This document shows positions 22,794 through 34,360 of a stretch of 64,000 bases of DNA, one piece after another. The position numbers and the translations under genes were made by a program. The notes under the pieces are model-generated. The model made no database searches and was not told where the DNA came from. It saw nothing but the letters and a program-made list of their open reading frames with translations. Position 1 is the first letter of the stretch, and each line of letters begins with the position of its first letter. This stretch comes from Patiria miniata (Eukaryota; Echinodermata; Asteroidea; Valvatida; Asterinidae), in the NCBI RefSeq assembly GCF_015706575.1, contig NW_024037048.1:17315512-17379511 (forward strand), written 5' to 3'.

Positions 22794-23271
22794 CTGAAAA
22801 AACATACAAACGAAAACTGGTTAAGTTTACACTTTAGTCAGGAATACTATTTCATTATCAATTAAGATAAATTAGTGAGATTTTTTTTCTCAATTGGATA
22901 CATTGCCACCCCAAAACAGGAAAAATTTCTCACCAAGTTATTACGGTCAAGTAATTAGAATAATAAGTTTTCTCGGCCGAATTCGTCAAGAAAAACAACC
23001 TGTTTAATGTCGCATTGTTCAATTTTTCTCGAATTGACTGATTCTTGAAATTAGCTTTCAATTTGTTTAAACGTTATTATTGAAACTTTTTTTTCCAATC
23101 ATTTTAAAGGCATGTATCTATTTTTGAGACACCATAGGAACTCGGTCAAAAGTTCGTTGGCATTCTAAGCTTTTGTTGCACTTGTCCAGGCAAATTGACT
23201 TTTAACTCCAGTTCGCTATGAGTTTTAAAGCAGCAATGGAATTCTTCATTCAATATGAAATATTTTAGGGT

Positions 23272-24141
23272 TTCCCGCCCATTTTCACACTTTGCTTAAT
23301 TCAATAATAAAACATTTGCATTCAAATTCGCATAAAACATGCAGACCTTTTCACACCCGGTTGAATTTAGCGCAAGCTTAACATTTTTTAGGGTATTCTT
23401 CATTCACGCGTGAAAAGTAAGCAGCAAATTACGTGACTTGTGCATTGAATTTCTTGTGCATTGTGGTTCAGTCCCGCTCGGGAATTCACTTTGATGCGGA
23501 CGTTTACAAAAGCAACACAGTTCAATGATATTTGGAAGTTGCATTAGCAAGATATTGTGTTATAGTGATACAACAGAGTATAAAATGACATGGCTTTTGA
23601 AAAGTTTGGATTAAGGAATCTACAGCTATTTCAAAGATTGGAATGCCTGGGAAGGGAATATGAAAAAAGCAGAACAGAACTGTATCAATGTAAAGTGTCA
23701 AAGTGATAGAAGGAAATACATTTAGAACACTCGCCGATATAATACTATGTCAAAATACAGATTTTTATGTAAGGACAATTAAGTCACCAGTTTGTTAATT
23801 GTTGTAATCCCTCTTTGGAAGTAAAAAAAAAATCATATCAATTTGATTTTTTTGTGGCCAATACGATTGGCGATTTGCGAATTGCATATTAAATAGACTC
23901 CTTATTCCATTGAACCTTCGTTGAAAATGAATACTTCCTTTTACAAATTCGCCGACACTCAGTGCAAAATCGAAAACCAACAAAAGAAATGGATTTTCTT
24001 TTGCACGAAAAGTTGCCTTCACGCTTTGGTGTGTGTAAAATATTTTTAAAAAATCGAATGCGCTAAATGCGACCTTTTTTCAATGTAATGAACAGTCTCT
24101 AAGATTGGACGAACAAGTTGAGAAATTGGACGGGAAAACCT
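23272..24141. mobile_element. Divergent relative of the 15623-16708 fold-back family
   Basis: Starts TAGGGTTTCCCGCCCATTTT and ends with GGACGGGAAAACCTA, the same terminal motif as 15623-16708. The interior shows only short inverted matches (TTTAGCGCAAGC near 23366, GCGCTAAATGCG near 24060). It lies in the intron between two candidate C1q leader exons. An open frame of 75 codons inside has no recognisable similarity. Confidence 0.55.
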
Positions 24142-24641
24142 ATATGTTATGATTCCCGAAGTTGATAAACAGTCACAAACGAATTACAAAGTGATGAACG
24201 ATCAAGAAAAAATTAGGACAACGGTTGCGAACACAATTCCTATTTAAAAAATAAATAAAAGAAGACAAATTCCAAAGAATCTGATTACACAGCAACTAAG
24301 TATTGGTGTGATCAATATTTATTTTCATCTTAGTTCTCTTTTTTTGCCAACTGATGTACCTGCATAAAAAAAAACTGTGAAGGAAATTTCAGCGTGTTTC
24401 CGCTATAAGTTCGAGGCACCCTGATGAGTTTAACGAGGAATTTGCAAAGACTGCAGGCCAAAATGTCTGGCACAGTTCTACGGTGGGTGTTATAGGGAGG
24501 GAATATCACTCGAGCGATGTTTTCAGTAAAAGTTTTGACCAAAAGGTGTATAAATATAGAGAAAAAAATACAGTCTCCCACCAAAATCACTGCTCTGTTC
24601 TGATGATTGAGTGAGGAAAGTGTCAAATAACAGACACTCAC

Positions 24642-24703
24642 CTCGATGTAACGTTCTTGAATTCTATCACGAAGGGAATCCTCAACACTCAGCAGATTGC
24701 GAG
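24642..24703 (-). other. Leader-type exon nearest the C1q gene in arm 2
   Basis: 62 bases between ATTATTTCCAG and GTGAGTG. It reads openly on the minus strand (NLLSVEDSLRDRIQERYIE) but has no start codon of its own, and its relatives at 22734 and 63739 contain a stop, so I treat it as an untranslated or decayed leader exon. Its final bases ATCGAG match the 22734-22793 exon. Confidence 0.5.
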
Positions 24704-25791
24704 CTGGAAATAATACCAACGAAAATGAGTCATTGAAAATCCGCTGGGAGATATCTTGGGGGCTGTTGGGGGAGGCATAGCTGAATTTCACAAGTAAAAC
24801 ACCCCCAGATCAAAATCTCTGTCGGGCGAAATGTGATCAGGACTGATTATATATATATATATATTTTTAAAGCGGAATGCGTCCTGCATGCAACGGCCCT
24901 GAACAGACCCACGCACGAGCAACAATATTCATGTCTTCTTTGAAGGATTTAATACTTTCGAATCAAACGCAGTAACTACCAAAACAAATGCCCAGATTTT
25001 CTCAGAGAAATCTGTATGCAAAAAGAATTTAAGGCCACGTAGGATCATTTGCAATTGCCCGGAAAAGTACATTTAATGACAGAAACCTTGCAATGCTGAG
25101 AGTGAAGATAAGACTGGTATCAAATACCCGGTGAAAGTATTTTGCCTGTTATAATCGTTTGAAAACTTTGAAGGTGTTTTTAAAATTACAAAAGAATTGT
25201 TAAGGTGTTGGCAACGGAATCAAGTTACGAGATCCAACAAAATAGTGCATACGTTTTCTCTGCTTTTTCTCAATGATAGTATCCACTGAGCTGAAACTTC
25301 AACAGTTTGGTTGCGACCTTCTTAAGTTTTTAAAGCCATTTTGTTGCTTCTCACGAAAAAAAATTTCAAAAGCAAATAATCCTATGTTTCTTTTTTAAAT
25401 TGCTTGCATTTGAAATTGTAGGCATCACAATGAACATACATTTTCTGCATTATCAAGGACAATCGATCTCATACCAAGGAAGTAGCGGCGGAAATCAGGT
25501 GGGCACCGCAGTCAAGGTACGGTCGTTACACAAATAATTATGTTCCGGATTGGAAATCAGCGCACCGGTTGGACTACTAGCATCATCCCCCATTTGTTTG
25601 TTAACCGAATAATGTCCCATATTTTTTTTATTATTATTTGTGTACTAACTGACCAAACACTTTCAAAGTATTCAGCAAATACTACTATCGCCATATTTCG
25701 AGAAAATATTCAACGAAATCTAAGTGGCATGCTGAGTGGAACCCTGCATGCAAACAGAGCTTGTGCTTCATATTTTAAGACGAACAGCGGA

Positions 25792-26118
25792 CAAGGCGGA
25801 TCCGGGGGGGGGGGGGAGGGAACCATGCCCCCCCCCCCCCCGCCCCGCCCAAAAAAACCCAATTTTGTTTTTAAGTGACGTCGCAATAAAGGCAGGCACT
25901 GGGTACACTACCATCTTTTCGAAACAAAAAAATGGTTAAAGTGGTCAGAAATTTCCTCAGATCGCCACAGAGCATTAAGAATTACAACAAATTCGGGGCC
26001 CATGATTAAGCGGGCCCTGAACCCCACGCCGTAATTTTTTGGACCCACTTTACGGGGACCAATTTTTTTTTTGGGGGGGGGGGCTACCCCAAAAAATTGT
26101 GTTCTGGATCCGCCCTTG
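25792..26118. mobile_element. hAT-like MITE in arm 2
   Basis: CAAGGCGGATCCGG at the left and CTGGATCCGCCCTTG at the right, with poly-G, poly-C and a second poly-G tract inside. It interrupts the older copy of the 0.9-kb unit (25400-25740 and 26160-26280). Confidence 0.6.
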
Positions 26119-28949
26119 ACAGGGAACAGAAAGGACGAATAATGTGCACAGACATCAACGCTGTACATGATTGCTACAAATGAATCAAACTAGATAAAGC
26201 AATTTGAACTTGAATAAAACTGTGTGCATCATCACGATCCGGTCCGTTTGTATTTGCGCCCTCTATATTCATGACTCGTTCATCCTGCTATGATTGAATA
26301 TAACTTGATGATCAAACCGGAATAGCGCACTGTGAACTCTAGCGAAATGACACAGTTTAACAACAAAGTTCAAAGGGTACTGAGTATCCACATAAATGAT
26401 AACACAAAATAAGACAGGCATGTTTGAGTTGTCCGGATTTCCTGATGAACGTTCTTCCGTGACCAACTTCCCCATAACTCTTCATCCTGAATTAGTTTGA
26501 GTGATTGCCGGAATACAATGCGAGTACATCGCATTAGGACTTCATGTTTAAAAATTAAAATGATAAATTAAACAGGGAAAAAAACGAGGCAGAAAATAAG
26601 GGGGTGGTTGATCATACCTATACTGTTTAATGTTGTTTAATTTAAAGAGTCGAAATTTTGCAAGATTGTTTTCTTTAAACCAAAATGTTAACCCAGTAAT
26701 TTTTTACCTGAACTATTACAAGTGCGTGAATTATTTTGAATAAGTGCGAATCCCGATAAATTTCAACTATTCTGAATCACAGCAGGGAACTTGATGGAAT
26801 GAGCTCTTTAAAAAAATGCTCCCAAAATTTGATTCAAAACCAGTCGAGTCTGAACAGCTTTGTTTTTGACACTGAATTATTTCGTGTTTGTATAGTGTTA
26901 TATCAGACAATATACATCGTCTTCAAAAAACTGAAGACGTTTTCGAAATAGTGTGCCGGTGGGCAGACTATTAACGTGTGTTAGCAACGAAATTCAGTGA
27001 CAAGAACCAAAAAAATAATCGCTTTAATTTATCTGTTTTGGTCAAATGTATAGCATCAACTAAGCTAAAAGTTCAAAAGTTAGTTGTGCTGCATCATACC
27101 TAAGATTGTGAGCAATTGATCATATGTTCCTCTAACTGGTTCAAGGTATGCTTGAACTTGTAGTTGTAGGAATCACAATGAGCATACAGTTTCTGCATTT
27201 GTGGGGGAAATCGATCTCATACCAAGGAAGTAGGGGCGCAAACACTACAGCTGGACTACCGCAGTCAAGTTACAGTCGTTCAATAAAGATTTATTTTCCG
27301 GATAGGAAATCAGCGCACCGGTTTGGCTCTAGTAAGCCACCATCTGTTAGTCAACTGAAACTTGTCTCACAAAATATTTCAGATTTGTGAAAATCTGTAC
27401 CAATCACCAAAAACTTTCGAAAAATAAGCCAAAAATCAATATGGCTGTTTGTCCAAATATCCAACAGAATCCGGCGGCATGCTGAGTGGAACCCTACATG
27501 CAAATACATGAGTGAATTCATCGAGAGCTTTTGCTTCAATCTCTTCAGGCGAACAGAAAGCCTGAGTAATTTGTACAAACACCAACTCTTCACATGATTT
27601 CTACAAATTCACACGGTTAAATAAAGAAAATTGAACTGGTCTAAAACTGTGTGCATCATATCACAATCCGGTCCGTTTGTATTTGCGCCCTCTATATTCA
27701 TGACTCGTTCATCCTGCTGAATGTAACTTGATGATCAAAGCGCACTGTGAACTCTAGCGAAATGGCAAAGTTGAAAGGGTACTGCTTGAGCAATAACACA
27801 CAATAAGACAGGAATGTTTTTGATGTCCGGATTTCCTGAAAAACGTTCTTCCGTGACCAACTTCCCCATAACTGTTGATCCTGAATTAGTTTCAGTGATT
27901 GCCGGGAAACAATGTGAGTACATTGCACCAGAGTTTCCGTGTTTTAAAATTAAATTGTTAACATTAAAATGGCAAAATGAGGAAGAAAATAAGGGGTGGT
28001 TGATCATACTGATTTTATGGGTGAGGTTATTTATAAAGGTTAGAGCTTTCGCAATATGTCTTCTGTAAACCAAAGAAAGACACTTTTTTAAGTATTAAAA
28101 GTGCGTGAATTTGTTTAAGCATTAATCACAATCAGTTGAAACTAACCTAAAATCAGCAGGGAACTTGATGTTTAAACTCTTCTAAAAACTGCAATCAGAT
28201 ATGACTAGAAAAAGTCCTACCTGATAGCCTTTGTTTTGACAATACAACTTTCCGTGAATGTACAGTGTGCTATCCATTATAGTGACAAGATTTTAACTTT
28301 ATCAAAAACTAAACCAGTCAGTATGTGAACAATAATTTAGTTTGAAGCGTGCGAAATGAAAGTAGAGGCGGAAATAATGTCAAACAGGAATTCCTCATTC
28401 CGAACAACAAAACCCTGATATATTTGGGTGATCGGGTACTACCCGATCATTGTTTGGAAATGTTAAGAAATTTCTTTCTTTCTTTTTTTCTTTCTTTCTG
28501 GTTTTTTTTCTGACAATAATTATCTGCAACTTTTCTTCTGAACAGTACAGACTTCAAACTTTTAACAAACATCAACGCTGACTCCGAGGTGTACCTTTTT
28601 TATACTCTGACGTCATAATGACGTCATCGGGTTTCTTATTACAAGCGATTTCACTGCAAAACCTCATAAACAAAATGAACAATAATGTTCACACTTTGAA
28701 ATCTGATTGACTATACCTTGATAAACATTTTTGATATTCGAAGGTAAAGTCGTCTGACCTTTCCTTCCGGGGTTACTGGTAGGTCAAATTTAGGTGAATT
28801 TAAAATGCAAAAAGAAGCCACAGAAGGATGAATCCTGATATGAGCACGAACCTTAGTGTGAAGATGTGGATAGTTTAGTGACGTCGTCATGACGTCATCA
28901 TACATCAAATTACAATCATTTCAGGTCAAAATTTGACAAAATAGTTTGA

Positions 28950-29140
28950 CAGGCGCGGATCAAGAGGGTGGGGAGGGGGGCCACCCCCGCCCCCCAGTCC
29001 TCGCTGTGAAACATGCACACAAAATATTACCCGTTTGCCTGTCACAACAATCTGACATATTTTTTTTAGGAGCCTGACCCTCCCCTAACCATAACCCTAT
29101 TAACCCAACCCCCTGCAAGGGGGAGGGTCAGGCTCCCTCA
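28950..29140. mobile_element. hAT-like MITE, arm 2 counterpart of 14608-14771
   Basis: Starts CAGGCGCGGATCAAG and carries the same interior (CACAAAATATTACCCG, GGAGCCTGACCCTCCC). An internal duplication of GGGAGGGTCAGGCTCC is present, and the far end is degenerate. Confidence 0.55.
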
Positions 29141-29639
29141 AAGATATTTGAGCAATATCTTTTGTCCTAATAAACCAGAGTGTTAATTGTTTTGTGAAGT
29201 GGCAGATTGTGCCTTGGGCGATGGACTACAGGACTACAGGGTCATCATCTTTGGATGGAATTTTTATCCCAAAAAGTCATCGGATTATACCGCAAAAATT
29301 GAACAGACAATGAAAGATGATGATATAAGCTGTAATTTGATGGGTGTCTCAAACACCTTGGAGAGTTGTGAGTATTTGTCTTGATCTTTACAAGTGGAGG
29401 TATTTATCACTGAGGTCCATGGCAGTTTATTTGCTGGTCTGCCGTAGATATTCTTTCAATTACCATAAACGTCTTTGCGACAATTCAGCATTGTGACGTC
29501 GTCGAACGAAGTTAGTTATAATAGGGAGAATTTGAAACTGAATCGCATGTTGATTCAAAGACCACAAACAAAAAGGCTACGGTTCAAAAAGGTGTGTTCC
29601 AGGCGCAGTTCTATAAGATTTTTTTAGAAGGGATTATTG

Positions 29640-32080
29640 AATGAAAACCATCATGGTTAGGAGGATATTTGTTTGAAGGGATAATTGAGAAGTCTAACCA
29701 TCATGGCGAGGAGGATATTGTTTTAGAAGGGATAATTGAGGAGACAAACCATCATGGCCAGGAGGATTTTTAGAGGGGATTATTAAAATAAAAACAATCA
29801 TTGCTTGGAGGATATTTTTGTAGAAGAGACTATTGAACACCCAATCGATCTCGGCTTGGAAGATATTGTTTTGAGAAGGGATAATTTAGGAGACTTATCA
29901 TCACGGCTAGGAGGATATTTTTTAGAAGGGATTATTGAAATAAAAACCATCATGGTTAGAGGATATTTTTTAGACGAGATTATTGTACAGACAAACCATC
30001 AAGGCTTGGAAGATATTTTTTTAGATGTGATCATTGAGGAGACTAACCCTCATGGCTAGGAGGATATTTTTTAGAAGGGCTAAATGAGGAGACTAACCAT
30101 CATGGCCACGAGGATATTTTTTAAAGGGATAATTGAGGAGGCTAATAATCACGGCTGGGAGGATATTTGTAGAAGGGATTATTGAAATGAAAACCATCAT
30201 GGATTGGATGATATGTTTTAGAAGGAAGGGATAATTGAGAAGACTAATCATCACGGCTAATAAGATATTTTGAAGGGATAATGGAGGAGACTAACTATCA
30301 TTGCTTGGAGGATTTTTTTCAGAAGGGATAATTGAGGAGACTTATCATCATGGCTTGTACAATATTTTTAGAAGAGATAATTGAGGAGACTAACCATCAT
30401 GGCTAGGAGGATATTTTTAGAAGGGATAACTGAGGAGACAAACCATCATGGCTAGGAGGATATTTTTTAGAAGAGATTACTGAACACACAATCCATCACG
30501 GCTTGGAAGATTTTTTTGAGAAGAGTTAATTGAGGAGACTACTCATCATGGCTAGGAGCATATTTTTATTTAGAAGGGCTTATTGAAATAAAAACCATCA
30601 CGGCTTGGAGGATATTTTTCAGACGAGACTATTGAACAGACAAACAATCACGGCTTGGAAGTTAATTTTTAGATGTGATAATTGAGGAGACTAACCATCA
30701 TGGCTTGGAGGACAATTTCTAGAAGGGATAATTGCGGAGACTCACACTCATGACAAGGAGGTATCTTTTTAGAAGGGATTATTGAACATTATTATTATTG
30801 ATTATATGAACAGACAAACCATCATGGCTTGGATGTTATCTTTTAGATGTGATAATTGAGGAGACTAATCATCATGGCTTGGAGGATATATTGAGAAGGG
30901 ATAATTGAGAAGACTAATCAACACGGCAAGGAGGTTTTTTAAAGGGATAATTGAAGACACTAATCATCATGACTTGGAGGATATTTTTCAAGGGGATAAC
31001 TGAGAAGACTAACCATCATGGCTAGGAGGATATTTTAGAAGGGTTAAATGAGGAGACTTATCATCACGGCTAGGAGGATTTTTTTAGAAGGGATTATTGA
31101 ATGAAAACCAACATGGCTTGGAGGATATTTTTTAAAGGGATAATTAAGGAGACTAACCATCATGGCCAGGAGGATATTGTTTAGAAGGGATAATTGAGGA
31201 GACAAACCATCATGGCTAGGAGGATTTTTTTAGAGGGGATTATTAAAATAAAAACCATCATGGCTTGGAGGATATGTTTTAGAAGAGATAATTGAGGAAA
31301 CTAATCATCTGGACTTGGAGGATATTTTTTAGATGTGATCATTGAGGAGATTAACCATCATTGCTAGGAGGATATTTTCTTTTGAAAAGGGATATTTGAG
31401 GAGGCTAATCACCACGGCTAGGAGTTTTTTTTACAGGGATAATTGAGGTGACTTATCACGGTTAAGAGGATATTTTTTAGAAGGGATTATTGAAATGAAA
31501 ACCATCATAGCTAGAAGGATATTTTTTAGAAGGGATAATTGAGGAGACTATCATCCTGGCAAGGAGAATATGTTTTAAATGTGATAATTATTAAGGAGAC
31601 TAACCATCATGGATAGGAGGATCTTTTCTAAAGAGATAATATTGTGGAGACTAATCATCACTGCAAGGAGGATTTTTTTTGAAGAGATTATTGAGATGAA
31701 AACCATCATGGCTTGGATGATATATTTTAGAAGGGATAATTGAGGAGACTAATCACCACGGCTAGGAGGATATTTTAGAAGGGAAAATTGAGGAGACTAA
31801 ACATCATGGCTAGGAGGATTTTTTTTTTAGAAGAAATTATTGAACGCACAAACCATCACGGCTTGGAAGATATTTTTTAGATGTGATAATAATTTAGGAT
31901 AGTAATCATCATGGCTTGGAGGAATTCTTTTTAGATGAGATCATTGAGGAGACTAACCATCATGGCTAGGAGGATATTTTTAGAAGGGATAATTCAGGAG
32001 ACTATGGCTTGGAGGATATTTTTTTAGAAGGGATAATTGAGAAGACTAACCATCATGGCCAGGATTATTTTTTTCGTAGA
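29640..32080. repeat. About 50-bp minisatellite, roughly 48 copies
   Basis: The unit approximates GGAGGATATTTTTTAGAAGG followed by GATAATTGAGGAGACTAACC and ATCATGGCTA. Copies vary in length and sequence, so no long open frame exists. It starts immediately after the CCAGGCGCAG end of an hAT-like element. The same unit in reverse orientation forms the array at 57620-58390. Confidence 0.92.
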
Positions 32081-32213
32081 GGTAATTGAATGACGTTTTC
32101 TGGTTTCTAATTTGGACCAAAAGATTCAATGCATAGAAAAAAAGGAACAGTCTCCTACCAAATCACTGCTCTATTCTGATGCTTGAATGAAGAAAATGTC
32201 AACATACACTCAC

Positions 32214-32274
32214 CTAAGCACAGTTCTTGAATTCTCTCGCAGAAGCACTCTTCAACACTTGAGCGGATTGCTGG
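32214..32274 (-). other. Leader-type exon, arm 2 copy
   Basis: 61 bases between TTGTTTTCAG and GTGAGTG, differing from the arm 1 copy at 13333-13393 at about five positions. Acceptor and donor are kept in both arms. It points toward the C1q gene at 21634-22428. Confidence 0.55.
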
Positions 32275-33336
32275 CTGAAAACAAATACCAACAACAATAT
32301 GAGTCATTAAAAATCCTCTAGGAGATAACTTGGAGTCTGGTGGGGAGGCATAGCTGAATTCCACAAGTACAATACGGCCAAAAAAATGTCTGTACAGTGA
32401 AAATGTAATTTGGGTTGACTATTTATCTCAAATGCGTTCTCCAAAAATTAAATCTATCCATGAATTCTACAAAATGCATCCAGCTATTGAACTTGTATAA
32501 AACTGTGTGCATCATCATGATCCAGTGCGTTTGTATTTGCGCCCTCTAGTCTATTCTGACCAGTGACACTTTTATCCTGCAATGCTTAAAAGTAACTTGA
32601 TGAAACCGGAATGGCGCACTGTGAACTATAGCAAAATGCCAGTTGAACAACAAAGTTCAAAGGCACTGAGAATACCCACAAATAATAACACAAATAAGAC
32701 CGGCATTTTGAGATGTCCGGATACCTGTATACGTTCTTCCGTGACCAAATTCCGCATAACTTTTCATTCTGATTGAGTTTGAGTGATATCCGGAAATAAT
32801 GTGAGTACATTGCACTAGGATTTCATGTTTGAAAATTTAAACGATAAAGTCAATAGGAAAAAGGGAGGCAAAAAGTAAGAGTGTGCTTGATCGTGCCAAA
32901 AATATTGGCCAGGTTATAAAGAGTCCAGGTTTTGCGAGCCTTGTTTTTTGTAGTTCCTCTGAAATATTATTTTGAATGATCAATACATCTTTACTGTTCT
33001 GAATCACAGCAGGGAACTTGATGTTTTATACTTGCGAAAAACTGCGGTCAGAAAACAGTCCAACCTAACAGTCGAACCTAAATTTTAAAAAGTCCATAAA
33101 TGTGACTTCGTAGTGTATTATCCATATCGACAAGAATCCAAATGATTTTTGTTCAAGAAGTAAAGAAACCAGTAAGTATTTGGACAATTTGTTTTTGAGA
33201 GTGCACAATGGAAGTAGTAGCGGAAATATTGCCAGACAGGAATTCCTCATTTTTATTGCCTTGAAATTTGAACTCGCAAAACCGTGGTCTGCATCCGCAC
33301 CAACTGTTTACATTATAAGAGCTGAAATAAAATAGC

Positions 33337-33452
33337 TCGATAATTTACAAAAGTGTTTGAAATTAACTCTTTCAGACGGGCTTAGTGAATGTTATGCACA
33401 AACAAAGTCCGTCTGAACAAGTTAATTTCAAACACATTTGTAAATTATCGCA
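33337..33452. repeat. Hairpin MITE
   Basis: CGATAATTTACAAAAGTGTT and TTGAAATTAACTCTTTCAGACGG are inverted as CCGTCTGAACAAGTTAATTTC and ACACATTTGTAAATTATCG, leaving a short loop. It is non-coding and not found in arm 1. Confidence 0.75.
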
Positions 33453-33794
33453 ATACTTTATCAACTCCAAAGTGGTCGTTGGGAAAAGGCACAACTTCTG
33501 GATCGGAATTAGCGTGCTGGTTTTGCTGTTAGCAGACGTGTATTAGAGTCATAGTGAAATAAAAAAGAACAATTTGTTCATAAAAATCTTGGGTTTTTTT
33601 TTTCAGTCCTCAAGCTACCACATTTTCACAAGCACACAAAGACGGGAAAATATCAAGCCTACCACCGCGCTCGCTGTTTGGAGAATCATTGAATCAGCAA
33701 CATTCAACAAAATCTGAATCCCGCATTGATTCAAACACATTGTGCAAAAACAACAAATTTCTTCAGAGGAAAAATGATTGTTTCAAACACTCAC

Positions 33795-33860
33795 CGAGCA
33801 AAATCTTGTTCTTGCAGTCAGTTCTCTCTCTGGTTGTCGTCCGAAGGTGACCTGTGGTTG
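33795..33860 (-). other. Candidate first (untranslated) exon, arm 2
   Basis: Mirror of 11420-11543: GACAACCAGAGAGAGAACTG, then TGCTCG before a GTGAGTG donor. Upstream sequence to about 34330 is also conserved between arms, with several GTCACCGAC-like phrases. The transcription start is not visible. Confidence 0.4.
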
Positions 33861-33929
33861 ATGTGAAGGGTGGACGGCCCCACATTTTCTTAAATAGTGC
33901 CATCGATTTCCTGAGCAGTGACTAAAAAC

Positions 33930-34013
33930 TCGGACCTGGATTGTGATTGCATGGCTCCTGTGCGCTGTCAATCGGACCTGGATTGTGATTGCATGGCTCC
34001 TGTGCGCTGTCAA
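33930..34013. repeat. 42-bp direct repeat in the putative promoter, arm 2 only
   Basis: TCGGACCTGGATTGTGATTG through CTCCTGTGCGCTGTCAA occurs twice in exact tandem. The arm 1 equivalent (about 11380-11420) has a single related segment. Confidence 0.85.
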
Positions 34014-34360
34014 TCACACATCACCGACTCGCTTCATATTAATGATATGAAAGCAATGTTAATGTCGTTGAGGCTATATAGTCACCATAAAAACTAGTCA
34101 CCGAGATTGAAATGGCCGCTTCTTATTGGTGGATATTGTATGGATGTCGGTGACACATCCAAATATGGAATTTATGATTGACACACACAATCTGTCAGTC
34201 ACAGACCACTCACTTGTGGTCACCGACTTGTCGTCACCAACTTGTCACCGACAAACTGTGATTGGTGGATAGACAAGTGACGTATACACCGGCCGTGATT
34301 CATTCAATGTACAGTTGGCGCTTCAGTCTATTAAATTGTGTGGATATATTCGGGATTATG

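Larger units (their letters stand above)
18465..23050. repeat. Cassette copy 1 of a segmental duplication (SLC12 tail + C1q)
   Basis: Collinear with 59299-64000 at an offset of about 40.83 kb, same orientation. In a 190-base intergenic sample (from 20281) I count 11 mismatches by eye, about 6 percent. Differences include a MITE found only in copy 2 (63364-63550) and small indels. Homology fades near 23 kb, while copy 2 runs off the window. The left edge coincides with the N gap. Confidence 0.9.
24600..34360 (-). repeat. Arm 2 of the large inverted duplication
   Basis: Read right to left, 34360 to about 26880 follows arm 1 (11061-17949). It then continues with an older, partial copy of the same unit (about 26870-24600) that ends in another leader exon and leads to the C1q gene. 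Arm 2 carries a 2.4-kb minisatellite (29640-32080) where arm 1 carries an hAT-like element, and lacks the fold-back element of arm 1. An (AT)n run lies at 24849-24865 and a TTTC run at 28466-28500 (AAAG in arm 1). Confidence 0.82.

Noticed and set aside
24330-24791. 153-codon minus-strand frame through the leader exon at 24642
   Set aside because: It runs across both splice sites of the leader exon into intron sequence; related copies of the exon contain a stop, so long coding here is not supported.
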